From assembly GCA_015847255.1 (NCBI GenBank), contig JADLZK010007182.1, forward strand, positions 177,227 through 241,226: a stretch of DNA of 64,000 bases, in the 5' to 3' direction. This stretch comes from Hyparrhenia diplandra. Lineage: Eukaryota; Streptophyta; Magnoliopsida; Poales; Poaceae. The position numbers were made by a program, and so were the translations under genes. Positions 47,026 through 57,221 of this stretch are shown piece after piece. The notes below the pieces were generated by a model that had not been told where the DNA came from, ran no database searches, and was given only the letters and a program-made list of their open reading frames with translations. Each line of letters begins with the position of its first letter. Within the stretch, counting starts at the first letter, position 1.

Positions 47026-47367
47026 ATTGTCCTCGATAAAAATTGAACTTCAAAAAAGAAATTCTTTTGATTCATGCATCTCTTTCTCAACTCAAAGAAC
47101 TTGAAGTATTAATCTTATATTTAATATACCAAGAAATCACATCAGATCATAATATATATCAATACCCTCTAATATATATCAATATTCCCCTTCTTTTATC
47201 TATGCAAAACAAAAATAATAGTAATTAATCCTATAAATCTAGGCGGTTGCAAGAATTAACTATTCTTCTTAATCAACGATTTCTTATATAGAGAGAACGC
47301 CCCTCGAAATTGCGAGGACCTTATGAGAATTTAGAAGCCCGACGCTTTAAGAAAGCAAAGAATCCCG

Positions 47368-47421
47368 AGAGATATTAAAAGAAGCTTAGCCTATTCTACA
47401 ATGTCTCAATTGGGTTATATG
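47368..47421 (+). pseudogene. ndhF: ndhF fragment (plastid origin)
   Basis: About 54 bp reading RDIKRSLAYSTMSQLGYM, a conserved loop-helix of plastid NDH subunit 5. Both ends join unrelated organellar sequence. Preceding 47231-47367 is unassigned. Confidence 0.75.
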
Positions 47422-47489
47422 ACGGCGATTGGACCGTAGAATGAAATTGCATTATAAGGCCGCAATTGAGCAGGCCGAGCAAGTTCAAA

Positions 47490-47560
47490 TTGACGCTGAA
47501 AGTTCCGATTGAAATAGGATCTAAACAAGGAAGAGCACTTGCCATTCGTTGGTTATTAGA
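47490..47560 (+). pseudogene. rps7: rps7 fragment (plastid origin)
   Basis: About 70 bp reading KVPIEIGSKQGRALAIRWLL then EA, a conserved part of plastid ribosomal protein uS7 in its grass form. It breaks off before the usual SQKRPGRN and passes, after about 30 unassigned bases, into a tRNA fragment. Confidence 0.8.
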
Positions 47561-47591
47561 AGCGGCGAAACCTAGAAATCGATCACCGATC

Positions 47592-47635
47592 CAATTTGAC
47601 AATGCGAGGGTCATCGGTTCAAACCGATAGTCGGC
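47592..47635 (+). pseudogene. trnT-UGU 3' fragment (plastid origin)
   Basis: Matches the 3' half of plastid trnT-UGU: anticodon-stem part aatgcga, then gggtcatcggttcaaa and ccgatagtcggct. A base is missing in the T-loop (ttcaaaccga instead of ttcaaatccga) and the 5' half is absent. The position, just before the rps4 spacer, is its normal plastid neighbourhood. Confidence 0.7.
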
Positions 47636-47940
47636 TTTTTTTTTTCTATCGATGTTCCATGAACAAGAATTTCTCTTTTTCTCCGAATTAAATGGGGAAT
47701 CCAGGGTCTATTATGTCGTTTTTACCTTACATTTTTGCTAGATACAAAGCATAAAAATAAATAATATATATACAAAAATCCGGATGTTGATGAAATTCCA
47801 TTTTTTTTGTTACTTTGAGTAGATTTTACTCTGTTTATCCTTTAGTTTAATTCTGTTTGAATTTATTTGTGATTCGTAATGTAAATAGAACGAAATTTAT
47901 TGTGTAAAATGAAATTTCAATAAAATAAAAAGGAGTCTTC

Positions 47941-48554
47941 ATGTCCCGTTATCGAGGGCCTCATTTAAAAAAAAAACGCCGTCTGGGAGCTTTACCGGGA
48001 CTCACTAGAAAAACGCCTAAATCCGAAGTAATCAGAAAAAGAAATTCCATTCTGGGAAAAAAAGAGCAATATCGTATTCGTCTTCAAGAAAAAAAACAGA
48101 AATTGCGTTTTCATTATGGTCCGACAGAAAAAGACAATTACTTAGATATGTACATATCATTTGGAAAAGCAAAAAGATCCACAGGTCAGGTTTTACTACA
48201 ATTACTTGAAATGCGTTTGGATAATATCCTTTTTCGATTGGGTATGGCTTCAACCATTCACGGGGCCCGACAATTAGTTAACCATAGACATATTTTAGTT
48301 AATGGTCGTATAGTTGATATACCAAGCTTTCGATTTGCAAACCCCGAGATATTATTACTACGAAAGATAACCAACGATCAAAACGTTTGGTTCAAAATTA
48401 TATTGCTTCATCCGATCCGGGCAAATTACCAAAGCATTTGACGGTTGACACATTGCAATATAAAGGACTAGTAAAAAAAATTCTAGATAGGAAGTGGGTC
48501 GGTCTCAAAATAAATGAGTTGTTAGTTGTAGAATATTATTCTCGCCAGACTTGA
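47941..48554 (+). pseudogene. rps4: rps4 pseudogene (plastid origin)
   Basis: Plastid ribosomal protein uS4. Starts MSRYRGPHLKKKRRLGALPG after a good ribosome-binding site (aaaggag, 8 nt before the ATG). Includes the S4 RNA-binding domain (EMRLDNILFRLGMASTI ... ARQLVNHRHILVNGRIVDIP). Between about residues 29 and 75 compensating indels scramble part of the protein, and after PSFR a frameshift gives an early stop at 48441. The true C-terminus (KINELLVVEYYSRQT) remains in another frame to the TGA at 48552. Its order with trnT and trnS is that of the plastome. Confidence 0.92.
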
Positions 48555-48834
48555 ACTTAACGAAAAAAGGAAAGGTTCATAGAATTTTTTTCCCCTTCCC
48601 CTTTCCCCGAACTAAATCGACCTAAGGCTCTTCATTCGTATTTTCCCGTTCACCTAGCAGAAATAGATTAACCCTAGGATCCTTTTTTCTTTTTTGTTAT
48701 TTCCTCGATGTGTATTTTATATACCACAGTAATTTGCTATAGAGAATTTCTATTAATTAAAGGTATTATTGTTGGAATAAATTGTTATTTAATTTGATAC
48801 ATTGTGATCGCTAACATTGATGAATTAAGAGAAA

Positions 48835-48921
48835 CGGAAAGAGAGGGATTCGAACCCTCGGTAAACAAAAGTCTACATAGCAGTTCCAATGCTACGCCTT
48901 GAACCGCTCGGCCATCTCTCC
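48835..48921 (-). tRNA. trnS-GGA: trnS-GGA (plastid origin)
   Basis: 87 nt on the minus strand: GGAGAGATGGCCGAGCGGTT at the start, anticodon GGA (plus-strand TCC at 48885-48887), a long variable arm typical of tRNA-Ser, and a GGTTCGAATCC T-loop. It looks structurally intact, unlike the protein genes beside it. Within a nuclear insertion it is unlikely to function. Confidence 0.92.
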
Positions 48922-49508
48922 TACATAATCTTATTATGGAAAATAAACTGAGTGAATAGCGAGTTTTCGTATTCCTGCAGTACAGGTACAGCCACAACGG
49001 CTCGGGAATTCCATGGCTCTATTGGAGTGGAGAAAAATTCCTTTTCATCTAAGTGGAAGGATCCTGTATTTTTTTACTAGGAATTCAGCTCCCTCGAAAA
49101 GTTTTTCTTTGGGGAAAACCAAAATAAAAAGAGAATGGAAGAATTCTTCTTATTCCATAAGAAAATAAAGGAACCCTAGAATTCTATTTGCATAAGGTAC
49201 ATTACGCCATACAATCTAAATATAAAAGGGGTATGGGGCAATTAATGACTTTGAAAACGCGAAATAGCTGATCAGAGAAGTTGTTGTTGAGAAAAAGGAA
49301 AGTGGAATGAAATCCAGTCTTAGTCAAATATTTCATATCTCTTCTTGTCCAAACAGAAGGAAAAGGAGACAATTTGAGCTGAGCGGAAAATCCATACCTC
49401 TCTTATCCATTTAGAGCATATGGATCGATTTATAAGAATCGAATGTTTTGTTTTTATGTTATTTTGTGATAGAATGAAAAGAATTCTATATAGAATGGGT
49501 TGGGAATT

Positions 49509-49634
49509 ATGCCTAGATCCCGTATAAATGGAAATTTTATTGATAAGACCTCCTCGATTGTAGCCAATATTTTATTGCAAATAATTCCAACAACCTCCGG
49601 GGAAAAAAAGGGCATTTACTTATTATAGAGATGG
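49509..49634 (+). pseudogene. ycf3: ycf3 exon 1 (plastid origin)
   Basis: Reads MPRSRINGNFIDKTSSIVAN then ILLQIIPTTSGEK, the start of the photosystem I assembly protein Ycf3. An extra base in the A/G run (gggaaaaaaagggc, about 49600) shifts the frame and stops it soon after. It ends at tatagagatg, followed by GTGCGATTTGACTC, the intron 1 donor. The stretch 48922-49508 is the trnS-ycf3 spacer. Confidence 0.88.
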
Positions 49635-50380
49635 TGCGATTTGACTCTTTTTTTTTAGTGCTACCTATATCTCATTCTTACGAGAAAGAGAGAGGGTTCG
49701 CATAGAGAGAACAAGAAACCCGCGCTTGGGGAAGGTGAGGTGAACTAACAATTCCTTCTGTCGTGTATCCTCGATTGATGTGGCCTCAGATGCTTCAATT
49801 GTAGATTTGAGTATTGAGCGAAAGGTTACACCTACAGGATAGGTTCTGTATTACAGGCCAATCCGACTCTACTAGTACCAATAGGCGGCATAGGGGAGAA
49901 AAGCACTACACCACGAAATAGGAATCAACAAGAGAAAAACTTTGTTAGAAATTAGCCCTTTCCTGATTGGTATCAGGGTTGGGAAGAATGGTTGGGATAA
50001 CAAACAACCATCAGGTTTGTACTTTGGATACCCTTATAACCATCAAAGGTCGTTGAAGTGGCTAATTCCTCTAAATAGGAGGCGTTGAGAACAAAGAAAT
50101 TCTTGGAGCTATCGTTTTCCTCTAGCATTAATATAATTCATTGGTGTTAAGAAAAACCTCTTGGGGAAAGGTTGGCTAGAGATTTCTTGGAAAAATACCA
50201 GCCCCCTTCGGTCCATAATGAGATGGGACTAATTCTATTTTTATTCTATAGATTTTTCGCTTAGTACTATGTATAGAAGAGAGAAGCCGTATGAGAGTAT
50301 AGAAGGGAGAAGCCGTATGAGATGAAAACCTCATGTACGGTTTTGGAACGGAGATTTTTTGAATAGAATGAACGACCGTA
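49635..50380 (+). other. ycf3 intron 1 (group II)
   Basis: Begins GTGCGATTTGACTC and ends just before the ggatgttggctc of exon 2. Domain V is visible near 50307-50346 (GAGAAGCCGTATGAGATGAA, then CTCATGTACGGTT). The first arm of domain V is present twice (see 50279-50324), a change that should impair folding. Confidence 0.75.
50279..50324 (+). repeat. Tandem repeat of the group II domain V arm
   Basis: gagaagccgtatgaga occurs at about 50280 and again at about 50308, 27-28 bp apart, with tatagaag-type sequence between. Only one is expected in ycf3 intron 1. Confidence 0.75.
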
Positions 50381-50610
50381 ACGGATGTTGGCTCAATCCG
50401 AAGGAAATTATGCGGAAGCTTTGCAGAATTATTATGAAGCTACGCGACTAGAAATTGATCCCTATGATCGAAGTTATATACTATATAACATAGGCCTTAT
50501 ACACACAAGCAATGGAGAGCATACAAAGGCTTTGGAATATTATTTCCGGGCGCTAGAACGAAACCCCTTCTTACCACAAGCTTTTAATAATATGGCCGTG
50601 ATCTGTCATT
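50381..50610 (+). pseudogene. ycf3: ycf3 exon 2 (plastid origin)
   Basis: Reads [20 protein letters not shown] ... [20 protein letters not shown] ... [17 protein letters not shown], containing TPR motifs. The frame is open through the exon and ends at GTGCGACTATCTCC, the intron 2 donor. One visible change is MLAQ where MSAQ is usual (a C-to-T change). Exon 3 is absent. Confidence 0.9.
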
Positions 50611-51130
50611 ACGTGCGACTATCTCCACTATAGAAAGAAGAAAAAAAAAAGAAAGGAGGAAATTTTCTAGTGAATACTAGAAAAGAGGGCTTTCTACATA
50701 GGGATCGTCAAAACAACGATTTTACCCTATCAGCTGTAGGAAGGAAGGACACTTCACGAGAATAAAAATAGGAAGAAAGTAGAGCCTATACTACTATTCT
50801 ATGGATAAAGCTGAAATTGATAGAAAAAACACCGTAAAGATCAATTAGTGAGCGACGGGTCGATACAACTAAAAAAACTGCTTCATTATACCACGATATG
50901 GGACAAAATTTAGGAATCCGCTTATGTAATAAAGCCGATCCACTAAGGGATTAAGCAGCGGTGTAGTATTAGATCCCAAAGATAGTAAGTTCTTTTTTCT
51001 TTCTTATGGAAAAAGGTCTTTTTCCAGGATTCTATAGAAATGTCATATATGAAAGAAACGAAACCGAGATAGTTACCTTTCAGAAAATTCGAACGAAGTA
51101 TATAGGTCTATCTATGCTTCACCCCTCTTA
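50611..51130 (+). other. ycf3 intron 2, 5' part (truncated)
   Basis: Plastid intron sequence from GTGCGACTATCTCC to about the string cttcacccctcttac. The match to plastid-style DNA ends near 51130, which marks the right border of the organellar insertion, before exon 3. Confidence 0.65.
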
Positions 51131-51610
51131 CTACGGGGCGTCCTAGATAACTGGAACTGAAAAGTACAGGTGCACTACGGAGTACTTCGATGAGTTGTTT
51201 GACTCCCTCATCTCTTAATGAGATATGTGCAATGCATGTTGTTGTTTTTTAATAGTATAGTACCCTGTACAAGATAATAATTACACGTTTCATATGCAAA
51301 TATTCTCTAACCTCACTAAAACCTACATAACCAACTAGTGTTGCATGACCTATCTAGGAGTTTCAGTTCCAATATAATTAGCAATATCAAACTCAGGGGC
51401 AGATTAATGGATGCATTTCATACTCATATCTTATATCAATGTAACAACTAAAGGAAATAAACCACCATATATAATTAAACACACAAGTCTGCATCGTAAC
51501 CCTGTCAAAACCAGAAAACAGAGGAACCAAAGCACTAGCCACCGCAAGCAATAATCTGTTAAGAATTATATTATTTGAGCAAACTGAATCGTCTGTTATG
51601 GTTCTTTAAT
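51131..51610. other. No gene seen
   Basis: AT-rich nuclear intergenic DNA between the organellar block and a LINE-like insertion. No ORF, RNA gene or transposon end that can be supported. Confidence 0.5.
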
Positions 51611-51626
51611 TTCACAAAAAAACATT

Positions 51627-53629
51627 TTTTTTTCGAGAACTCTTCAGGGGGATAAAATCATCCCCACCTGCTTATATTTCACAGATGCCGGCAAGCCGGT
51701 GGGTGAAATTGGAGGCACTGTTACATAGTTCGTTACATCAAAAGAGGGGGGGAGGGGGAGAGAGATTACAACATCACAAAACATAACAATAGCACAAAAC
51801 AACCACAGGGGAATCAAGGACTAAGCTGAAAGTCGCCGACCGATATTCGATTCATGCCACCGCCGAACAACATACTCGCCGGTTTCACCACGGCCCTTGT
51901 GCCCCTACACCACTCCTCGTAACCACGCCGCTCCACCGCCGCCCTCGCTCCCGAGGCCAACACCGGAATGGGGACTAAGAGTGGTGATGAGCACGCAGAC
52001 CCCGTCGATCGCCGGACACGACGACCTCCCTTCAAGCCGATGGGGACATCCTCCGTAACATCAGGGCCCCACATGCCACCATCCGACGCCGCCCGGGGGG
52101 AGGAAACCATGGAGGGGAATGGCAGCAGCGGGGTGGGAAACTCCACCCGGCATATGATTTTCTGGCACCATCAAGGAGAGCGCCGACGGAGCAGAGGCGC
52201 CAGAGGAGGACACTCGTCGGAATGTCGACAACGACCGACAGCCAAGGCCAAACTCACCCTTGCACACCGAGGAAGAAAGGGGAGCACCAGGGAAGGAGGG
52301 GCATGGAGAGGAAGGGGACACACCGGGAGAGGTAGGAGGGAAGTGAGGAGGATAGGAAGAGCTCAAAGTGGCGGCAAGGGCAGCTAGAAAAACGACGCCT
52401 TCAACAAGGAAAATGACATCCGCAGATGCCACCGCCGTTGGTCGGGCGAAGGGGATACACCCAAAGACGCAGCTCAATCGAGCGTTAGCGGTAGCAAGAA
52501 TCTTCAACAACGCCTCCAAGGAGGGCATGACGCCAAAAGCGCCATCGTTGTCGGACCGATCGAATCCGAAAGGCTTTCGCCAGATTCTCGCCAACCCGGG
52601 CATGCCGATTTGGCCGCCCACCACCGCCAGTAGCGACGGATATGCAACGGCGAAGCTCCATGACGCCTGTCCCGGGGACGGGAGCCTCGACGACGCCTCC
52701 ATGGAGGTAAATGACGCAGCTCTCGCCTTTATCGCCGCCGCCCGGATGGAACCGACAGGGGTTTTCACCCGCTCTGCGTGAGGGAACCGCAGCTCGCTAG
52801 GCATCCATCACACCGCAAGACTTTGGATCGAGATGGGGAAGGAGAAGGAACTCCGCCTGGAGGCCACCGCACGGGCGTCGCGACACGATGCGGGCGTGGA
52901 TCTTGCGGGTGGCCTTCTTGGGCAGGTCGTCGGTGATGAACACCTTCTTGGGCCCCTTGAACGACGCGATGTTCCGGCGGCAAGGCGCCAAAGACCTCCT
53001 CCTCCCGAGCGCCATGGCGAAGCGCGGGGGCGCAGCAGCGAAGCGCGTAAGGCCGCCGCCGCTGAGCTCACCTCCGCCCCGTGGGCCATGCGACGCGCAC
53101 AGCAGTAGCCCACCAAAGACCGCGCCCCCGCAGCCCGACCGGCTTGATCTCGCGCGAGCGAGGCCGTGAGGTCACCCGCGCCGCAGCCGCCCGTCGCCCC
53201 CACGCCCGCCCGGCGGGGCACGGGCCACAGCGCCGCCGCCACCCGCGAGCAGGCGGAGAGGTCACCGTGGGGTAGATCCGGAGCGGAGGGCAATGGATCC
53301 AGCCTTCGAGGCCACGGATCCGCCCAAGGACAGGCCAACTTGCTCACCACCGGCGCCGACGAACTTGAGCTCGATTAGGAAGAGGAGGGGAGAGGAGGAA
53401 GGGGAATGGAGTGGAGGGGTGCTGCGTGGGGTGGCTTTGTTGGGCGCCCCCGGCGCCGCCACCGCAGTCGAAGGGACGGCGGCGGCAGCGCAGGGCCGGG
53501 AACAGCTCCGGTGGGAGCTTGAGGCGGCGAAAGTTTGAATCGCCTCCGAAAGTCGCCCGGACGGACGACGCGAGGCCCCCCTCGAACCGCCCCCCGATCT
53601 TGTTTTTCACTTTAGCTTTTCTAGATACA
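51627..53629 (-). mobile_element. GC-rich LINE-like insertion
   Basis: A poly(T) at 51625-51633 followed by cgagaactcttcaggggg reads as a LINE-type tail on the minus strand. TTCACAAAAAAACATT (51611-51626) and TTCAAAAAAAAAACATT (53630-53646) are a plausible, imperfect target duplication. The body is GC-rich with minus-strand frames (52061-52804, 52797-53350). The frame at 52797-53015 contains RRNIASFKGPKKVFITDDLP and KKATRKIHARIVSRR, unlike reverse transcriptase, so the element may carry captured sequence. No RT or endonuclease motifs. Confidence 0.5.
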
Positions 53630-53646
53630 TTCAAAAAAAAAACATT

Positions 53647-54034
53647 GAATATCTGAACTCATTAAACTCAAAGTAATAGTAACAATTTAAATGTAAACAT
53701 CAGATAGCTGAAACTAAAAACATTGACAATATATCACCATTGCTTGAAAACTATTACTTAGTGGCCATATGGCTGGCCGTGGATAGTTGTTATATGAAGC
53801 AAATTTTTCTCGAAACTGCATAGTCTCAAAAACTAAAAATTTTGAATTGTATTTTTGGTTCCCAAGCTAGAGGGCAGTACCCAAAATTGAGTAGCATGCT
53901 ACAAACAAATAAAAAAACTGAATGAAATTTCTACTTTACGAAACTTGCCACGTACCAAAAAACAGGATACACTATATACAGTGTTCTATAAACATGAACT
54001 TAGGTGACAATTCAAGTGAAAAAGTGAAAAAGTG
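53647..54034. other. No gene seen
   Basis: AT-rich intergenic DNA. A string tcactttagcttttctagat at about 53607 resembles the arm of the hairpin MITE at 35141, so a MITE scrap may lie at the border. Confidence 0.45.
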
Positions 54035-54110
54035 TTCGGCCACCCTTCTTGTACATACTTTTCTACCGTCTTAATTGAGAGGCAGAGCTCCTGCCATTAT
54101 TCTCAAAAAA
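54035..54110 (+). mobile_element. Very short LINE 3' tail with 12-bp target duplication
   Basis: 76 bp: ttcggccacccttcttgtac to attgagaggcagagctcctg, cattattctc and poly(A). AGTGAAAAAGTG flanks it exactly at 54023-54034 and 54111-54122. This is an extreme 5' truncation of an L1-type insertion on the plus strand. Confidence 0.8.
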
Positions 54111-54122
54111 AGTGAAAAAGTG

Positions 54123-55290
54123 AAAACCCAAGTGAAATTAAAGTAGTTGACAATTCAAGTGAAGATCACTTGGCACTGCTGGTAACTAAAAAGGGTACAA
54201 CAATTAAAAAAACCAAGACAGTTGCTGCAAATGTAAAACTGAGCTATGAATTATTCCTATATTGCCGGCAGACATATAACAAAAGCTCAGAAATCAAAGC
54301 AATTAGGAAGTATACCAATGTATCAAAATATTCACCAAGCCATAATGGCATGGTCCAAAGGTAACACATATCAGACAAATTTAATTTTATATTGTCATTG
54401 ATTACATGAAAGAAGAAATAATTGGTTGTGTGCTGCCCTGCTACATAACAGAAAAACACTCCAGCTTGAGCTGCTGCACTTGAACTGTCGGGCTGCAATG
54501 CCTAACTGATGAGCAGGTGGAACAATAATCTTGAGAAAGATGCAGCTATTGTTCGATAAAAATGAAACAAGTGCAGCAATAACAAAAGGGAGGGGGATAT
54601 GATTGCTGCTGCTAAAAATTGATAGGGAAATATAAACACTAACACAAAATCCAAAACTAAAAACTAATCAAATAGGTACGTGTTTAGTTCAGGATTTGCC
54701 ACGCCCACCATTGAGCTGGACTACCTTGGGATGATCCACATAGATTACAATAGTGAAGGCCGTATCTTGCAATTTCTACAACTTGTAAAAGTTCTACTAC
54801 ACCTACTACAGGGTGGCTGATGGCTGCACATGCCATCTACTCACCACAATAATCATTGGCGGAGCCATAAACTTTTATGAGCCCAAAATATTTAGCTAGA
54901 AAATTATAGGGTTTTACTTTGATATACAGAAATTTTCCTTTTGAACTTGGGGCCACGAGCCCGGCTGGCCCTGGGGTGGCCGGGCCGTCACTGACAATGA
55001 TTACAAAATAGAATAGGTATCTGTCTATAACTAATAACCGTACGTAGGTTCTATACAATATGACAATAATAATTAGAAATTAAAATCTAGCAAAGATGTA
55101 CTGTCAATAGCATTTGAGTGACTCTAGTGAATGAAGTTTCATTATTAAGTAACTTGACACAAAGAGATAGTCTAAAATTGCTAGAAAAAAAGGGTACACT
55201 ATGCCACAATAGTATAAATAATAACTTGCTGCGAAAGATACATGAAAACAAAAATAAAATCAGATTGTACTGATAGGGGTTGGGTGGTCG
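54123..55290. other. No gene seen
   Basis: AT-rich with small ORFs only. A short GC-rich string (gagcccggctggccctgggg) at about 54956 is the only compositional change. No domain or RNA identified. Confidence 0.45.
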
Positions 55291-55674
55291 TCGATGAATA
55301 CCCAAATGCAGCAGGCGCCAGGGCGGATAGAAGGAAGGAGGAGCTGCTACCGAGCTGGACGGACGCTGAACGACCCACAGATGGCAGCTACAAGAGAACC
55401 GACCACGCCCGGAACGGGCAGATGCAAAAAGGACGGAGACACGACGAGAGTGTGGAAACCTTCACTGATAATCGAAGCAAGTAGCAACTCCTTGGTCGTA
55501 GCCCGCCACAACTACTGCTCCTCCTCCATCGTCGCCGGCCGCAACTCGCCGCGGATTCCAGCGCAGGAGCCCAACCACGTGGAGGAAGATGAAGAAGAGG
55601 AAGCGATCTGGACGCGCGGCGCTGCTGCTCTGTCTGAACGAAAGTGGGGAGAGGAAAGAGTGTATGCAGGCGGC
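55290..55674. other. GC-rich stretch left of the MULE
   Basis: A GC-rich island with ORFs on both strands (plus 55294-55686, minus 55388-55715). It ends at the MULE target site and would continue at 56614 without it. It may be the distal promoter or 5' region of the gene at 56757, or a separate exon; no domain seen. Confidence 0.35.
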
Positions 55675-56604
55675 GAGAAATTATGAAATTTGACCCAGTA
55701 TTTACACGCCCCCATAAATATGACCCGGAATTCGCACGCCTTATGAAATATAACCCAGGTGCTGCGAAATGAAATCTAACCATGTTAACAGTGAAATGTG
55801 AACGGCGTGTGCTTGGCGTCAAGCTCTCTCCTCACTCCTTCCTCCCTGGCGTGGGCCCCAATTGTCAGATTCGTCTCCTACCTCGTATCCATCTTGACGA
55901 AGCTGCTCAAGGCCGCTGGGCTCAAGGCCTCGCTGCTGCCCCTTGCTGCTTGGGCCGGGTGAGCGCAGCTGGCCGCTGCCGCTGGCTGCCGTAGTGCCGT
56001 GCAGTGCTTCTAGCTTGGCAAGCTAGCAAGGCACTAATTCATTTTGGTACTAGTTCGTTTTGGACTTGAGTATTGGTCCGCTCACACGTTGCTCCTCGAG
56101 CGAGCGAGTGCGCCGCCGGCAGTGATGCAGGCGCCGCCTCCTAGCTCCGCCGCGGCCTTGGTGGCATGCGCGAGCTGCAGCCGCCGTCGTGGCCTGGCCG
56201 GCGTGGGCGCGTGCAGCAGCTCCGTCGCGGCCTCGGCTGCACACGCGCGAGCTGCAGCTCCGTCGCGGCTTCGCCGGCGCGCGCGAGCCGGAGCCGGAGC
56301 CGTGATGCTGCAGCGCTGCAGCCTTCTTCAGCTCGGTGGCTAGAGGTGGAAGAAGAATATGACTTGTTGGGCCCACTTGTCATTGAGGATAGGCAGAGGG
56401 AGAGGGAGAGAAGCGCTCAGGCTCTCGTGCGTGGCCGAGCAGCGGTGCCTGGTGAGCGACGGGACTACACGCCGTTCGCGTTCACCGTCAATATGGTCTA
56501 ATTTCATAACAGTTCACAGACATGGGTCATGTTTTTATAAGGCGCGCGAATTCGGTCATATTTTTGGGGGCGTGCGAATACCGGGTCAAATTTCATAATT
56601 TCTC
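55675..56604. mobile_element. MULE-type element (Pack-MULE candidate)
   Basis: GAGAAATTATGAAATTTGAC begins at 55675 and its inverted form ends at 56604. The inverted ends stay alignable for about 125 bp, including acgcccccataaatatgacc and gtgaacggcgtgtg. The exact 9-mer GCAGGCGGC flanks it (55666-55674, 56605-56613). Long TIRs and a 9-bp target duplication are the hallmark of Mutator-like elements. The 680-bp interior (55800-56470) is GC-rich with no transposase, consistent with captured gene fragments. Confidence 0.92.
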
Positions 56605-56721
56605 GCAGGCGGCGCCGCAACGTTGGATGGGGTAGAGCGGGGTGGGCCGGCCCGTCGCGCGCTCGAGTTGTATTGAGCCCACATGACACAAACCGACTCG
56701 GATGGTGGATAGAAATTCCGA

Positions 56722-56729
56722 TATAAATA
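56722..56729 (+). promoter_or_regulatory. TATA box candidate of the small repeat gene
   Basis: TATAAATA, 28 bp before the first in-frame ATG at 56757. Transcription starting about 30 bp downstream would leave almost no leader, so either the first ATG is not used or another promoter is. The MULE lies 110 bp further upstream. Confidence 0.4.
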
Positions 56730-56756
56730 AATACAGCTTGTTAGGTTGAGAAGACA

Positions 56757-57221
56757 ATGAAGGCGGACAAGGCAGAGGTGAAGATGCAACCTTCGATTGA
56801 GAAGACGGCGAAGGCGGACATGGCAGAGAAGATGCAACCTTCGATTGAGAAGACTGCGGCGAAGGCGGACATGGCAGAGGTGAAGATTGCGGCGGAGGAG
56901 GTGGCCGAGAAGAAGAAAACAAAGGTGGTCCTGCACAGGATGACGCAACAGCAGATCGATAATGTGCTCTCCATCAACATCGGTACCAGGCCCGTGCCCA
57001 TCTGCTCCGAGGAACTGCTGTCTGCGATTGACGACAAAGATTTGCGGGATGGTATCAGGGACACTATGGCCAGCGCGGCGAGGTCTGTCTATGAGTCGCG
57101 GGAGGGGTTGAAGCGTGAAAAGGAATTCATTATCGCGGAGCTCCAAACAAAGGGCTACGTTGAACGTGAAATTCATGTCACCGACGACGAAGACGAAGAC
57201 GAAGGCTGCAGCGACATCTAA
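56757..57221 (+). CDS. Unrecognised small protein with N-terminal repeats
   Basis: A 154-residue frame, not recognised. The N-terminus has about three imperfect units of KADMAEVKMQPSIEKTA (residues 2-18, 19-34, 36-44 truncated), giving a charged, probably helical segment. A compact middle part follows (VLHRMTQQQIDNVLSINIGT, RPVPICSEELLSAIDDKDLR), then a helix-like MASAARSVYESREGLKREKE and an acidic tail DDEDEDEG. Codon use is mixed, with no disruption. It may be a grass-specific orphan gene or the last exon of a larger gene. The frame is convincing because it is long for this AT-rich context and unbroken. Confidence 0.6.
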   Translation: MKADKAEVKMQPSIEKTAKADMAEKMQPSIEKTAAKADMAEVKIAAEEVAEKKKTKVVLHRMTQQQIDNVLSINIGTRPVPICSEELLSAIDDKDLRDGIRDTMASAARSVYESREGLKREKEFIIAELQTKGYVEREIHVTDDEDEDEGCSDI

